This document shows, piece by piece, positions 9,054-17,776 of a DNA stretch of 64,000 nucleotides. Location: assembly GCF_019021925.1 (NCBI RefSeq), contig NZ_CP058990.1:1418001-1482000 (forward strand). Direction: 5' to 3'. Numbering within the stretch: the stretch's first letter is position 1; each line of letters begins with the position of its first letter. This DNA comes from Cellulophaga sp. HaHaR_3_176 (GTDB taxonomy: Bacteria > Bacteroidota > Bacteroidia > Flavobacteriales > Flavobacteriaceae). The position numbers and the translations under genes are program-made. The notes under the pieces were generated by a model that saw only the letters and a program-made list of their open reading frames with translations, made no database searches and was not told the DNA's origin.

Positions 9054-9842
9054 TTAGTTCAATAAAAAAGATTCTTTTTTGAATCCGTTATTGAATTTTA
9101 CATCACTAAAAGTAAAAACTCCCATAGCAGAGCCATCTGGTCCGTATCCTTTTCGTACTGTAGATACTAATATACCATCAATAGTTTCATATTCTAAAGT
9201 CATTTTTAAAACTGGCTTATTAACTCCCCATGCTGGTAATGAAAAGTAAAACTGATCAACTAAATGTGTTTCAGGGTTAAAGTATAATATGTACTCATCA
9301 TTCTGCTCTTTTTTTGTAACATCAGAGGTATATGTTAAACTTACTTTATCGTATGTTGTTTCACCTACTTTTTCAGTTCCTAAAAATTTATAGTTTGTTC
9401 CTTCATTTTTTAATTTATACATCATTGCAAACCAATAAAAATTTACTTCACGTAAAAATTTAGTACCTCCAACAGCTTTCGGGTCCGTTATTGTTTTACC
9501 ATCTAATGTTAAAGTAGGTATGCCAGCTACTAAAGATTGTACAGCTACACCTTCTTTACCTGGTAAAACATTAAGGTCGTGTTGAGAATAAGATGCCCAA
9601 GAATGTTCACCATTAAAAATATGACGCTCTAAAGAAACATCTTTTCCTTTTTCAAAATTGTCATAAACATATTTAAATTCAACATCTTTTTTAGATGATA
9701 ATTTTTTATATCCTCCGTTTACAGATTCTAATGCATCTAATAACTCAGCAGATTTATCATCAGTTTTTTGAGCATTAATTGAAAATGTAACAGCGAATGT
9801 TAATAAAACACTTGCAAAAGTATTTTTAAGTTGTGACTTCAT
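9054..9842 (-). CDS. Secreted DUF6503-like protein
   Basis: 262 residues with a Sec signal peptide (~1-24, cleavage after SINA) and no lipobox. The mature part is rich in beta strands and resembles flavobacterial DUF6503 proteins, a periplasmic fold without assigned function: HIFNGEHSWASY, then FYWFAMMYKLK, then an EYILYFNPETHLVDQF strand pair. It may bind a hydrophobic ligand, as LolA/VioE-like barrels do, but that is speculation. It stands alone, with its own terminator downstream and ~100 bp to the next gene upstream. Confidence 0.7.
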   Translation of the reverse strand: MKSQLKNTFASVLLTFAVTFSINAQKTDDKSAELLDALESVNGGYKKLSSKKDVEFKYVYDNFEKGKDVSLERHIFNGEHSWASYSQHDLNVLPGKEGVAVQSLVAGIPTLTLDGKTITDPKAVGGTKFLREVNFYWFAMMYKLKNEGTNYKFLGTEKVGETTYDKVSLTYTSDVTKKEQNDEYILYFNPETHLVDQFYFSLPAWGVNKPVLKMTLEYETIDGILVSTVRKGYGPDGSAMGVFTFSDVKFNNGFKKESFLLN

Positions 9843-9945
9843 ATTTTAGATATTTTTCTATTAATTAGGCGATTTAGTCGACACTTAAGTAAAAACTTAC
9901 ATTTATATAAAATTATATTAATTTATATTTTGAACCTTATACTTT

Positions 9946-10692
9946 TTAGTCGAGTTCTTCATTTAACTTCGTAATTAATATTTTTGTTTTACCTCTTAGA
10001 CTTTTTGCGTTATCTAACTGTTTTTGAGTATGCAATAAACGATCAATAATACTATTCTGGTATTCCTTACTAGCAAGTAATGCTGTATAATCAGACTTAG
10101 CTCCAAATTCTTTAATATGATCATATTTTGAATCTTCGTTAGAAAGCATATCAACTAACGATACATATTCTTCTAAAACTGGTTTTAATCGGTTAGTAAC
10201 TATCGCTTTAATTTGATCATCTTGCTTTTTAAAACTTTCTATAAGATTAGGGTATATGATAATTAAGTCTTTCAAACTTGTGTTTTCAATAAACTCAAAC
10301 TTAGTCGTATTTATAATCGAATTTATAGAGGCATTTAATAATTTCACCTCTTTATCAGAGATATTAATGATAGTATCCTTTGCACCTTCTGTTAAATTTA
10401 ATTGGTCTACAGAAACATAATTTAAAGTGTTTTCTAAATAAATTATCGTTTCAGGATATTCGACGACTAAACCATTTAATATACCTAAATTGGTATTTAA
10501 CTCTTCTTTTAAATTAAAATAAATTTTTTGCTCTAACAAATTATTTTTTCGAATATCATTCAGATCATTTATTTTCCAAGCTATAGATATACCTATTACA
10601 ATAAGTATAATTTCACCAAATGCATATATCAAATATGATTTAAACTGTCCTAATGCGATTAGTTTTTTTCTTAATTTACGAAACAATCTCAT
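9946..10692 (-). CDS. DUF6090-family membrane-anchored protein
   Basis: The N-terminus carries the features of DUF6090: a short basic stretch (FRKLRKKLI), then KSYLIYAFGEIILIVIGISI leading into WKINDLND. One membrane helix (~20-42) is followed by ~200 residues of mostly helical, charged sequence with coiled-coil character, predicted to face the periplasm. The function of the family is unknown; members are abundant and often clustered in Bacteroidota genomes. This copy stands alone, between the DUF6503-like gene and the LytTR regulator, with gaps of more than 100 bp on both sides. Confidence 0.75.
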   Translation of the reverse strand: MRLFRKLRKKLIALGQFKSYLIYAFGEIILIVIGISIAWKINDLNDIRKNNLLEQKIYFNLKEELNTNLGILNGLVVEYPETIIYLENTLNYVSVDQLNLTEGAKDTIINISDKEVKLLNASINSIINTTKFEFIENTSLKDLIIIYPNLIESFKKQDDQIKAIVTNRLKPVLEEYVSLVDMLSNEDSKYDHIKEFGAKSDYTALLASKEYQNSIIDRLLHTQKQLDNAKSLRGKTKILITKLNEELD

Positions 10693-10819
10693 AGATGAAA
10701 ATTTTAGAAAAAAGTATTAAACTTTTAATTTTTAAGATAATTGAATTACGTACACTTAAAAAATATAAGTACCTACAAATAAACTATGTAGCTCAATAAA
10801 GTATATAACCTACTGAAAG

Positions 10820-11554
10820 TTATGAATTTAAAGAATTAGAGTTTATATATGCCGTAAAAGCAGGCTTATATTGTTCTGAAACTGTAATACGTTGATTATT
10901 GATAATGATTTGACTACGTTCTATTTCTTCAATGTTTTTTAATGAAACAATAAAAGAACGATGAACTCGTAAAAATTCACTTTCAGGTAATTCTTCTTGT
11001 AATGATTTTAGACTCATTAAAGTTAAAATAGGCTTTGAATTATCTTTTAACCAAATTTTGATATAATCCTTTAAACCTTCAAAATAAAGAACATCTGCTA
11101 ATTTTATACGCAATTGTTTATATTCTGATTTTACAAAAATAAATTCCTTTTTTTCTGACACAATACTCTGTTGCTTACCTTTCACTAAAGAAAACCAAGC
11201 ATTTGCTTTATTTGCCGCACCTAAAAACTCAGCATAATCAAATGGTTTTAACAAATAATCTAAAGCTTCAACTTTAAAACCTTCTAAAGCGTATTGATCG
11301 AAAGCTGTGGTAAAAACAACACGTGTTTCTTTTGGTAGCATTTTAGAAAACTCAATACCTGTTAAATCTGGCATTTGTATATCTAAAAACAATAAATCAA
11401 CAGATTGCTCTTTTATAAACTCCATAGCTTCAATAGCACTACTACATTTTTGTTTTAGTTCTAAAAAAGGTGTTTTTTCAACATAACTTTCCACTAAATT
11501 AAGCGCCATTGGCTCATCGTCTACAATAACACAGGTGATTTTTATATTGCTCAT
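10820..11554 (-). CDS. LytTR-family response regulator
   Basis: Receiver domain at 1-120: acidic pair DDEP (12-13), phospho-acceptor Asp58 in FLDIQMPDL, and the conserved Lys in LLKPF. The LytTR DNA-binding domain spans ~140-240 (EFIFVKSEYKQLRIKLADVLYFEG would be its first strands; FLRVHRSFIVSL the conserved core). It closes a leftward gene run whose first gene is a LytS-type kinase five genes upstream, so the two halves of the two-component system flank the YHYH/PEBP/exporter genes. The gap to the lipoprotein upstream is 33 bp. It most likely controls this cluster. Confidence 0.92.
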   Translation of the reverse strand: MSNIKITCVIVDDEPMALNLVESYVEKTPFLELKQKCSSAIEAMEFIKEQSVDLLFLDIQMPDLTGIEFSKMLPKETRVVFTTAFDQYALEGFKVEALDYLLKPFDYAEFLGAANKANAWFSLVKGKQQSIVSEKKEFIFVKSEYKQLRIKLADVLYFEGLKDYIKIWLKDNSKPILTLMSLKSLQEELPESEFLRVHRSFIVSLKNIEEIERSQIIINNQRITVSEQYKPAFTAYINSNSLNS

Positions 11555-11587
11555 AATTTAAGTGGATTTAATTTTAATTAATAAAAT

Positions 11588-12604
11588 TTAATTAACAGTG
11601 AATCTAACAATAACTTCATTATCTAAAATAACATTTGTTGACCATATAAATTGGGCGTCTACCTCATTATCATCAAAAATGTTGATAAAATTGGTGTATG
11701 ATGGTTTATTATCAACCCCTATGATGTCATTTGTATATTCAGACGCATTTGGCCATTCGTTATCATCAAAACTTGGTAATTGCCAATCTGAAGGTGTTTT
11801 CCAATGTAGAGCATAATATGATGTTCCGTCACTAGAATCTTCAGTACTGCAAGTATCACTTAACCTTAAAGAACCTTCTTCAGAAGCACATGATAAATCT
11901 CTTAAAGGCGCTGTATAAAATGTTTGGGCTTTCCAATTAGCATCTGTTTTTGCAATTATATCATTTTTAGCATCTTTAAAAACAGCCACCATTCCGCCAT
12001 CTCCTGGATGAAAAGCTTGTCCTCTATTAGCCTCAGATCCTAAACCACTATTTTCTTCCCAGTCTACTAATTTCATGGCTATTGTAAAAGGCCTATTTAC
12101 CTTAAAACGAACGATATTAGAATTAAACTGTGTAAAAGGCACATTGTCTTTACCTACAGGTATGCCATTAATGTACATTTCAAAATAATTATCGGCAAAT
12201 ACGTAGGCTGTAACTATCTCGCCATCGGCATCAACCTCAATAATATCTGTTCCATCTAAAGCCGCCAATGCTTCATCTGCAGATGCGTATTCTACTTTTG
12301 TACACGGATTAAACAAATCTGATGCAAAAGGAAAATTATTATCAGTGAAATTTACTTCTGCAGGAACAGTCCATTTACTGCCATCTGTTGCAGTAGAAGT
12401 GCCAATTGGAGCTTCTCTACCTCTATCACATTCAAATATATTTTGAGTAAGAACGGTTGCCGATCCTTGAGATACAGATGCTGTTCCGGTATAAGCTTCT
12501 GAATTTTCGACAGCCGTTTTTTTACTGTTTTGACCATTTTTACAAGCTGTCATCGTTAAAGAAGCGAAAACAAAGAGTAGTAAAGTGTTCTTTAAGTATA
12601 TCAT
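11588..12604 (-). CDS. Secreted lipoprotein of unknown family in the YHYH cluster
   Basis: 338 residues with a lipobox (TMTAC, Cys ~20). The mature protein is acidic and rich in Asn, Asp and Trp. Around residues 120-165, YVFADNYFEMYINGIPVG followed by NIVRFKVNRPFTIAMKL resembles the core of galactose-binding-like jelly rolls, and FIWSTNVILDNEVIVRFTV at the C-terminus would be its closing strands. Conserved-looking cysteines (CDRGRE, NPCTK, LSCAS, DTCST) could form disulfides. It lies 13 bp after the PEBP gene and 33 bp before the regulator gene. A role in binding an extracellular ligand is a guess; no function is known to me. Confidence 0.6.
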   Translation of the reverse strand: MIYLKNTLLLFVFASLTMTACKNGQNSKKTAVENSEAYTGTASVSQGSATVLTQNIFECDRGREAPIGTSTATDGSKWTVPAEVNFTDNNFPFASDLFNPCTKVEYASADEALAALDGTDIIEVDADGEIVTAYVFADNYFEMYINGIPVGKDNVPFTQFNSNIVRFKVNRPFTIAMKLVDWEENSGLGSEANRGQAFHPGDGGMVAVFKDAKNDIIAKTDANWKAQTFYTAPLRDLSCASEEGSLRLSDTCSTEDSSDGTSYYALHWKTPSDWQLPSFDDNEWPNASEYTNDIIGVDNKPSYTNFINIFDDNEVDAQFIWSTNVILDNEVIVRFTVN

Positions 12605-12617
12605 TTTATTATTATTT

Positions 12618-13217
12618 TTAATTTGAGTCTATAAATGTTAAAGTTGTTCTGTCTATAATGCTTACGGTTGCCAATGCATTCATAAAGACATTATAATCTA
12701 CATTTAGGCTGTTCTTTTTAGGTAAAGAAGCGGGTGTTTCTGATAAAGCATATAGTGCTATGGTGTATTCATGTTCACCTTTACCGCGAGAACAAGGCGA
12801 TGTGTATGATATCGCTGTTCCATCTTTATTGGCACCCATAAACCAATTGCCTTTAGATGCCATTTTATATGGTATCTCTGTTGTTTCAGGATTTATATCC
12901 CATAATAAAAGGTATGAATTGATTTCAGTCTTGTCATCTTTCTTAGGATAATGATACATAACAACTGCTAGCGACTTAGTGCCTTCTGGCACGTTTTCCC
13001 AAGAAAGTGGAATAGAGTTTTCAACATCATTAATCTTCTCTTCGCACTTGTAAGCATCCAATAAAACACCATTCTCTATAGCAATACTCGTTAGCTTAAA
13101 ATTGGAATAGATGGTTTTAAAATCATCATGGTTTACTTCTGTAGTTGCTTTTTTATTGTTTTTACAAGACATCAACCCAATAAAAAGTATGGGAACTATA
13201 AATTTTGAATATTTCAT
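12618..13217 (-). CDS. PEBP (YbhB/YbcL, Raf-kinase-inhibitor-like) lipoprotein
   Basis: A lipobox (GLMSC, Cys ~18) precedes a phosphatidylethanolamine-binding-protein fold of about 170 residues. Family landmarks are IPLSWENVPEGTKSLAVVM and, at the anion-binding pocket, YTSPCSRGKGEHEYTIALYAL. Bacterial PEBP proteins are of uncertain function; they bind small anions or phospholipid head groups. The start overlaps the stop of the YHYH gene by 4 bp (ATGA), so the two are translationally coupled. The pairing suggests that the PEBP and YHYH proteins act together in the envelope. Confidence 0.85.
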   Translation of the reverse strand: MKYSKFIVPILFIGLMSCKNNKKATTEVNHDDFKTIYSNFKLTSIAIENGVLLDAYKCEEKINDVENSIPLSWENVPEGTKSLAVVMYHYPKKDDKTEINSYLLLWDINPETTEIPYKMASKGNWFMGANKDGTAISYTSPCSRGKGEHEYTIALYALSETPASLPKKNSLNVDYNVFMNALATVSIIDRTTLTFIDSN

Positions 13218-14539
13218 TTTTCTCTTGGTTTATAAGTTTCAACTGTTGATGTACCATCAGGATTTATAAATTGATAGTTATAATTATCTTTGCTATCCCA
13301 ATTATAATTTATAATATATTCTTTGGAATCTAAACTGTAGGTTAAGGAATATGTGTTCTCTCCTAAGGATTTAAAATCAATAATCTCCGCACCTCGTAAC
13401 GGTCTTAATGCAGGTCTTAATTCTTGTGTTCTAGGTTGCGGATACACTTGGTTTTCAGGTGCTTTTGTTTTTGGGTCTAATTGTACTTCACCCCGCATAC
13501 CTGCAATAAAATAGGGATATTCTTTAATGGTGTGATATTGATACGAACCATCTGGGTTTGTTTTCCCTAAATATTCATCTAATGTATCTGTGGTTTCTCC
13601 ATAAACCGGAAAACCATCAACAGCATAAGCTACCGGATTGCCAGCACCTACTTGATCTTGCAAATGTACTGGTGGTAAATGATAATGATAATCATCTGCA
13701 CGACCACAATGCCCACCCCAATGGTCTAATTCTCCAATAGCATTAGCATCTTCTCCTCTATTATTTAAAGGATTAAAAATAGGTATTCCATTTACCGCAA
13801 CAGCAATGGCTCCTTTAAGTAAATTGGTTTTTGTAGATAATGGGTTCTCTGCCATTTTTGGATTTGTGGGTATAGCCCAACTATTATCACCCGTGTAATT
13901 TTGATTAATAGGCACTTGTTGTTGCCAATTTGTAATACCAACCATCATGTCATGATCTGGTAACCCATTGGATGAAATATACAGATAGTTGTCGTCTGTA
14001 TGCGTTGTAATACCGTCAAATTTTGCGAAAAATGATTGCATGATAGAAACATCATTTTGGGGAGTATTTACAGTACTTATTTTTTCAGTTTTGGAGTTTT
14101 TACATGATACTATTAAAATTACACTTAAACCAAGTACTCCGTGAGTTAAGTACACTACTTTTTTTTGTTTTATTAGTTTAAAAACAGAAAAGAATAAAAG
14201 TAAAATTCCTAAACTAATAAGTGCCCAATTAAAATTTGATAATGATTGAGAATTAGTTTTAATAACATTGCTATTATTTAAAGAATGAATCAATTCACTT
14301 TTAGCTTTTATATACTTTTGATCAGCTTCTGCAAAGTTTGAAATTTGATAATTTTTAATAGTATGGTTGCCATCTATAAGCCAAACCTCACCATTTTCAT
14401 ATGAAATAAAATCAGCATTGATAGTTTCATTTGTGGTCGTTAACTCCCATTGTTTGGATGGTATTCCGTGTCCACCTTCATGAGCGGAAACAGAACCAAA
14501 AGATAAGACGACAAGGGTAATTAAAATTAAATAGTTCAT
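13214..14539 (-). CDS. YHYH-domain membrane protein with N-terminal SHD1-like domain
   Basis: 441 residues. A signal peptide (~1-19, cut after VSA) leads into a ~55-residue SHD1-like segment (KQWELTTTNETINADFISY, ending ADQKYIKAK). Two membrane helices follow at ~100-120 and ~130-148. The second ends in VILIVSCKNS, which looks like an embedded lipobox. The C-terminal ~270 residues form a YHYH domain: GHCGRADDYHYHLPP, then VAYAVDGFPVYGE, and a further YQYH. Its histidines suggest metal binding. Domain function is unknown. It is coupled to the PEBP gene by a 4-bp overlap and follows the ABC exporter by 52 bp. The embedded lipobox suggests an old fusion of a membrane protein with a YHYH lipoprotein. 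Confidence 0.85.
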   Translation of the reverse strand: MNYLILITLVVLSFGSVSAHEGGHGIPSKQWELTTTNETINADFISYENGEVWLIDGNHTIKNYQISNFAEADQKYIKAKSELIHSLNNSNVIKTNSQSLSNFNWALISLGILLLFFSVFKLIKQKKVVYLTHGVLGLSVILIVSCKNSKTEKISTVNTPQNDVSIMQSFFAKFDGITTHTDDNYLYISSNGLPDHDMMVGITNWQQQVPINQNYTGDNSWAIPTNPKMAENPLSTKTNLLKGAIAVAVNGIPIFNPLNNRGEDANAIGELDHWGGHCGRADDYHYHLPPVHLQDQVGAGNPVAYAVDGFPVYGETTDTLDEYLGKTNPDGSYQYHTIKEYPYFIAGMRGEVQLDPKTKAPENQVYPQPRTQELRPALRPLRGAEIIDFKSLGENTYSLTYSLDSKEYIINYNWDSKDNYNYQFINPDGTSTVETYKPREK

Positions 14540-14591
14540 AGTCTTTCGCTATATTATTTATAGTTGTTATTTTGAAAATAAAATCAGAAAC

Positions 14592-16391
14592 TTATTCTTT
14601 TAAAGTGTTTTTAATTTTATCAATATTTAAGCTATTTGCCATGGCATTAAAAATTTTATAATAAGCACTCTCATTATTATACAAAACCTCATGAGTACCT
14701 TGTTCAATAACTTTTCCTTTTTCTAAAACAATGACATTTTCGGCGTCTATTATTTGAGAAATACTATGAGAAATAACGATTACTGTTCGCCCTTTTTTAA
14801 TGGCGTCTAAACTTTTCTTGATTTTTTCTGTTGCAATTGCATCCAAACTTGCAGTAGGCTCATCTAAGAAAATAATAGGAGGGTTTTTTAAGAACAATCG
14901 TGCTATAGAAACACGTTGTTGTTGACCTCCAGAAAGTAAAGTTGCTTTCGAACTATAACCACCTGGTAATTGAATAATTTGCTCATGAATATAGGCTTGT
15001 TTTGCAGCAGCTATAACCTCGGCATCTGTAGCATCTTCTTTACCATAAAGGATGTTTTCTTTGATACTACCATTAAATATGTGGTTTTTTTGCAGTACCA
15101 ATCCAATATTATCCCGTAACCATTGCGTATCATACTCTTGCAAATCAACTTCATCTAAAAGTATTTTACCTGAAGTTGGTGCATAGAATTTATCTAACAA
15201 ATTAATCACCGTGCTTTTTCCTGCACCACTTAACCCAACTAGAGCATTTATCGTATTGGGTTTAATAACCATAGAAACATCATAAAGGGCTTTTGTTCCG
15301 TTAGGGTAAGCAAAATCGACATTTTTAATATCAAAAGTACCGGTGAATTTTTCAGGAATATAATTGCCACTCAATTCTGTTTCTTCATCGGCGTCCATAA
15401 TATCAAAAAATGCATCCGAATATATTATGGCATCTTGTACTTCATCATAAATGCGATGTAGCTGTTGTATAGGTGCCGATACATTGTTAAATAGTAAAAT
15501 ATGAAACATTATGGCGCCGATAGTCATGCTGCCATTTAAAACAAAATAAGCGGTTAATATGATAATAATTACGACTCCAAATTGTTCTGTGAATTTTTTT
15601 AACCCGTCAAATAAGAAACTTAATTTTCTTGTTTGTAATTGATTTTCAGTCATATCTAATTGAATAGCTTCATGCTTTTTACTTTCAAAATCTTCTCTTG
15701 TAAAAGATTTTATAACAGTAATAGAGTTTATTAAACTAATGATGCCATTATTTTTTGTCTCTCTATATTTTCTCATTGTTCGTCTAAAACCTTTCAATTT
15801 TTTAGCTTGTAGACTACTTATGTAAAAAAAAAGAGGAATAATTGCGAGACTCACAAGGCCAATATATACATTGGCGTTAAACATGATAATTAAAGCTACA
15901 AACGCATTAAAAAATAAAGGTAATATATCAATAAAGAAGTTTTTAACTAACTGTGTAAGACTTGAAACCCCTAAATCTATTCTTGTTTGTAATTTACCAC
16001 TTTCATTAGTTGGCGAGCTATAAAAAGCCATTTTATACGTCAATATTTTTTCTACAATATTTTGTGCAAAATCTTTTGAAATATAAATTTTCATTTTTTC
16101 TCCATAGAACTTTTGACCAAATTGTACTAATGCATAAATACCTTCCTTTAATAAAAGAATAATACTAATTGTAGTTAATAATGAAAAACCTTCTTTTACG
16201 GTTTTATTGGCATCACTTAAGGTCGTTAATTCATCAACAGTGTAGCGCAATACCAAGGCATTAACTTGTGCCAAAAATGAACCAATTATAGTTAAAACTA
16301 GGGATGCAATTACCAAATTTTTATATGGTTTTACATAGTTCCAAAGTTTTTTGAAAAGCTCTAAAAAAGTTTGTTTAGAAGCGTCTTTCAT
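14592..16391 (-). CDS. ABC exporter half-transporter (fused permease and ATPase)
   Basis: 599 residues with the type IV exporter layout of MsbA-like proteins: six membrane helices in ~20-320, then the ATPase. Walker A is GLSGAGKS (~385-392), the signature is LSGGQQQR, Walker B is PPIIFLDEPTASLD, and the H-loop His is in VIVISHSISQI. It works as a homodimer or with an unseen partner in the inner membrane. It lies between the kinase gene (67 bp) and the YHYH gene (52 bp) in the same run. It might export a peptide or lipid connected with the YHYH/PEBP proteins, or give immunity; no candidate substrate gene is seen next to it. Confidence 0.9.
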   Translation of the reverse strand: MKDASKQTFLELFKKLWNYVKPYKNLVIASLVLTIIGSFLAQVNALVLRYTVDELTTLSDANKTVKEGFSLLTTISIILLLKEGIYALVQFGQKFYGEKMKIYISKDFAQNIVEKILTYKMAFYSSPTNESGKLQTRIDLGVSSLTQLVKNFFIDILPLFFNAFVALIIMFNANVYIGLVSLAIIPLFFYISSLQAKKLKGFRRTMRKYRETKNNGIISLINSITVIKSFTREDFESKKHEAIQLDMTENQLQTRKLSFLFDGLKKFTEQFGVVIIIILTAYFVLNGSMTIGAIMFHILLFNNVSAPIQQLHRIYDEVQDAIIYSDAFFDIMDADEETELSGNYIPEKFTGTFDIKNVDFAYPNGTKALYDVSMVIKPNTINALVGLSGAGKSTVINLLDKFYAPTSGKILLDEVDLQEYDTQWLRDNIGLVLQKNHIFNGSIKENILYGKEDATDAEVIAAAKQAYIHEQIIQLPGGYSSKATLLSGGQQQRVSIARLFLKNPPIIFLDEPTASLDAIATEKIKKSLDAIKKGRTVIVISHSISQIIDAENVIVLEKGKVIEQGTHEVLYNNESAYYKIFNAMANSLNIDKIKNTLKE

Positions 16392-16458
16392 ACATTAAAA
16401 TTTTGTGTATTTGATCTGTTGTTTTTGAAAACCTCTCAAAAAAATAGAAGTCTTATAC

Positions 16459-17496
16459 TTAGTTCGTTTCAATTTTTAAATTTGCTACAAATCGATTTTC
16501 TTTAACAAATGTTTTAAAATCATTTTTATTTGGATAAAGTAATTCTATTCGTTTTTCAATATTTTGAATTCCTATTCCAGAACCACTTTTATCGTCTGTT
16601 TTTTTTGGAAAATTATCGTTTTCTATGGTAAACAAAATAGTGGTTTCATTAATAATCATGTGTATATCGATAGTACTTAGTTTACTTGCCGATACACCAT
16701 GTTTAAAAGCATTTTCTATTAATGAGATAAATAATAAAGGGGCAATCTTTATTCCTGTTTCACCTGAAGGAAAAATATAATTAACAACTGTTTTATCAGA
16801 TATACGCAGTTTCATTAGATCGATATACTTTTTCATAAAATCGATTTCTTTGGATAACGAAACAGACTCTACATTAGTTTCATACAGCATATAACGCATC
16901 AATTTACTTAAACTATGTATTGATATTTTAGCCTGATCCGGCGAAATATCAACCATTGCATAAATATTATTTAATGAATTAAAAAAGAAATGCGGTTGTA
17001 GTTGATAATGTAAATGTTGTAACTCAGACTTTAGTTTAAAATTAATTGCTTCTTTACGTTCTGCTTCTGTTTTTATCCAACGTTTTGTGCTTTTTATGGC
17101 TATTGAAAATAGTAATGGTGCCATGTAAGATAACATTTGTATATAAACAAACATTTTAAACGGAGGAGCATTAACTTTATCGTTAGAAGATGGTTTCTTT
17201 ATCAAATTTTGAAAAAAATTATTTTCTATTTGTTCTTTTAATGTAACAAATAAGATAATAATCGCTAAATTGATAAATACAAAAAGTAGCATTTTTTTAG
17301 CAAATAAAAACTGATCAATAAGCAAAAAATAATTTATATAAAAAATGATAGCATAAAACGCTAAAGGGATCCAAAAATGTGCTATAATCCTTTCAATCTC
17401 TTGCGATTGCCCATATGATAGCACATAAGGCATGCTAAATAGCATAAACCAAATTAAAAGGTGAGAAAGGGCTGTTATTTTTTTGTTTTTATGCAT
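16459..17496 (-). CDS. LytS-type (His_kinase family) sensor histidine kinase
   Basis: 345 residues with four membrane helices in the first ~140 residues and no large extracellular domain. The His_kinase motif HFFFNSLNNIYAM (~175) carries the phospho-acceptor His. The ATPase part has LFISLIENAFKHGVS and a glycine-rich GSGIGIQNIEKR. Such kinases normally pair with LytTR regulators; the one here (10820-11554) is five genes downstream on the same strand. The family often senses hydrophobic or membrane-active compounds within the membrane, fitting its position beside an exporter. Confidence 0.9.
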   Translation of the reverse strand: MHKNKKITALSHLLIWFMLFSMPYVLSYGQSQEIERIIAHFWIPLAFYAIIFYINYFLLIDQFLFAKKMLLFVFINLAIIILFVTLKEQIENNFFQNLIKKPSSNDKVNAPPFKMFVYIQMLSYMAPLLFSIAIKSTKRWIKTEAERKEAINFKLKSELQHLHYQLQPHFFFNSLNNIYAMVDISPDQAKISIHSLSKLMRYMLYETNVESVSLSKEIDFMKKYIDLMKLRISDKTVVNYIFPSGETGIKIAPLLFISLIENAFKHGVSASKLSTIDIHMIINETTILFTIENDNFPKKTDDKSGSGIGIQNIEKRIELLYPNKNDFKTFVKENRFVANLKIETN

Positions 17497-17611
17497 TAAA
17501 TCCTATTTTTAAATCAGATATAGTATATTCTAGTTATTTACATTATTTTCAGATTTCATAAAAAACAGCATTAAAAGCTATACTCTTCTGACTTTGTTGA
17601 AAATAATACTT

Positions 17612-17619
17612 CAAAGATA
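17612..17619 (-). promoter_or_regulatory. -7 element for the kinase/exporter/YHYH run
   Basis: On the reverse strand this reads TATCTTTG, a perfect TAnnTTTG match. It lies ~115 bp upstream of the kinase start in the 280-bp gap before it. I see no clean TTG at the -33 position. Confidence 0.45.
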
Positions 17620-17776
17620 AAACTAAGCACTTTTTTATAGAATCTAAATAGATAGTTTGCTGTATTAACTATACGAATGCTATGATTTTATCGATTATAT
17701 TTTTTTATAATCCAAAATAAAAATTAAATGCCTTATTTAAATATTAAAGCATGTAATTTTTATACCTGCTACCTGT

